Origin: Synechococcus sp. MED650
GTDB taxonomy: Bacteria > Cyanobacteriota > Cyanobacteriia > PCC-6307 > Cyanobiaceae
Assembly: GCA_002691345.1 (NCBI GenBank)
Contig: NZHI01000019.1
Coordinates: 36,582 to 42,953, forward strand
Reading direction: 5' to 3'
DNA: 6,372 nt
Part shown: positions 5,576 through 6,372 of the stretch, in pieces
How positions within the stretch are numbered: position 1 is the stretch's first letter
Layout: each line of letters begins with the position of its first letter
Notes under the pieces: model-generated
Seen by the model: only the letters and a program-made list of their open reading frames with translations
Database searches by the model: none
What the model was told of the DNA's origin: nothing
Translations under genes and position numbers: made by a program

Positions 5576-6372
5576 ATGACGTTGTCACCCTTGCCAAATG
5601 CCCGTCAGCGACTGGCACAACTTTCGGCTCATCTTGTTGTTGCGGTCATTGCCTTGGTGGTGATCGGGGGTGCAACCAGGGTCATGGAAGCCGGTCTTGC
5701 CTGTCCAGACTGGCCTCTCTGCTACGGCTCCCTTCTCCCTGGACGTCAGATGAACGTTCAGGTGTTTCTCGAGTGGTTTCATCGGCTTGATGCCTTCATC
5801 GTCGGTGTCGCCATGTTGGTGATGGCAGTCACGTCGGTCCTGCTTCGCCGTCAGCTTCCCCGTTGGCTCCCTTGGCTTGCAGTGGCTCTGGTGGTGCTTG
5901 TCGCTCTCCAGGGCGGGTTGGGAGCGCTGACTGTGCTGCAGCTCCTGCCCACCGGGATTGTCATGGCACACCTGGCCATGGCGCTGACCCTTGTGGCTCT
6001 TCTCAGTGGCCTCACGCAGCGCCTTCTCAATCCACTGGCCGATGTCGCTCCGTTCTGGTGGCGTTTTCTCTGCGGTGCTTCTCTGCTGGCGGTGTTTGGC
6101 CAATGCCTTTTCGGGGCTCGGATGGCGACGGCCTGGGCGGCACAACGCTGTCTCAGTGGTGGGGATGCTTGCCGATGGGTGTCGGTTCACCGATTCACGG
6201 CGATGCCGGCTGCCGCCACGGTGTTGCTGTTCGTTGTGGTTGCTCTGCTGGCGGGGGGCTGGGCCCGCCGTCAGTGGCCGCTGCTTCTCGGAGTCGTGGC
6301 ACTGATGGGCCTGCAGGTGGCCCTTGGGGTGCTCACCTTGCGCCTTGGCCTTGCCCAGCCAGCGGTGACGGT
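5576..6372 (+). CDS. ctaA: Heme A synthase (COX15/CtaA family), C-terminus beyond window
   Basis: Integral membrane enzyme that oxidises the C8 methyl of heme O to a formyl group, giving heme A for the CtaD active site. The frame is open to the right edge: 265 full codons plus two bases. Visible helices include about 15-36, 71-90, 97-117, 124-145, 163-180, 208-228 and 234-256. Key family residues are Glu66 and His69 (EWFHRLDA), His132 (MAHLAM) and His205 (VHRFTA); the fourth expected His would lie past the window. Two cysteine pairs sit in loops: Cys43/Cys49 (ACPDWPLC) and Cys192/Cys199. The CPDWPLCYG motif is strongly characteristic. GGAG 8 nt upstream supports ATG 5576. It is divergent from ctaCDE, fitting joint control of the oxidase and its cofactor. 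In relatives the heme O synthase gene (ctaB) often follows; it is not visible here. Confidence 0.95.
   Translation, partial: MTLSPLPNARQRLAQLSAHLVVAVIALVVIGGATRVMEAGLACPDWPLCYGSLLPGRQMNVQVFLEWFHRLDAFIVGVAMLVMAVTSVLLRRQLPRWLPWLAVALVVLVALQGGLGALTVLQLLPTGIVMAHLAMALTLVALLSGLTQRLLNPLADVAPFWWRFLCGASLLAVFGQCLFGARMATAWAAQRCLSGGDACRWVSVHRFTAMPAAATVLLFVVVALLAGGWARRQWPLLLGVVALMGLQVALGVLTLRLGLAQPAVT

Noticed and set aside
5585..6190. Minus-strand frame (201 codons) opposite ctaA
   Set aside because: Low-complexity His/Arg/Gln-rich translation antisense to a clear membrane protein gene.

Overview
The window reads as chromosomal DNA of a cyanobacterium, most likely a marine Synechococcus/Cyanobium-type picocyanobacterium. 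This is inferred from the cyanobacterial AbrB-like regulator with its DNA-binding fold at the C-terminus, the aa3-type cytochrome oxidase genes in ctaC-ctaD-ctaE order facing a divergent ctaA, tight gene packing and fairly high GC. No rRNA or tRNA gene is present to confirm this. Nothing looks mobile, phage-derived or CRISPR-like.

Layout: (1) 1-622, minus strand: an aldo/keto reductase cut off at the left edge. (2) 619-1173, minus: a DUF151-family bifunctional nuclease, whose stop overlaps the reductase start by 4 nt. (3) 1212-1862, plus: riboflavin synthase alpha subunit (ribE), divergent from the nuclease across a very short gap. (4) 1847-2218, minus: a cyAbrB transcription factor, meeting ribE tail to tail with a 16-bp overlap. 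(5) 2273-5395, minus: the cytochrome c oxidase operon ctaC-ctaD-ctaE, with junctions of 1 nt between genes and then a 4-nt overlap. (6) 5396-5575: a 180-bp divergent intergenic region. (7) 5576 to the right edge, plus: heme A synthase (ctaA), cut off at the end of the window.

Functionally, the right two thirds is one respiratory module. CtaC, CtaD and CtaE form the terminal oxidase that takes electrons from a soluble c-type cytochrome or plastocyanin and reduces O2. CtaA makes the heme A that CtaD needs. The two arms share one intergenic region, which could coordinate them. cyAbrB follows ctaE on the same strand after 54 nt and may be partly co-transcribed. The left third holds unrelated housekeeping genes.

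No undescribed system was found. The points most worth a second look are an 18-bp inverted repeat between ctaC and ctaA, palindromes between ctaE and cyabrB, and residue variations in the oxidase subunits: Phe where the CuA subunit usually has the electron-entry Trp, Asp for the helix Glu in CtaE, and a YSHP-type (A2) proton channel in CtaD.
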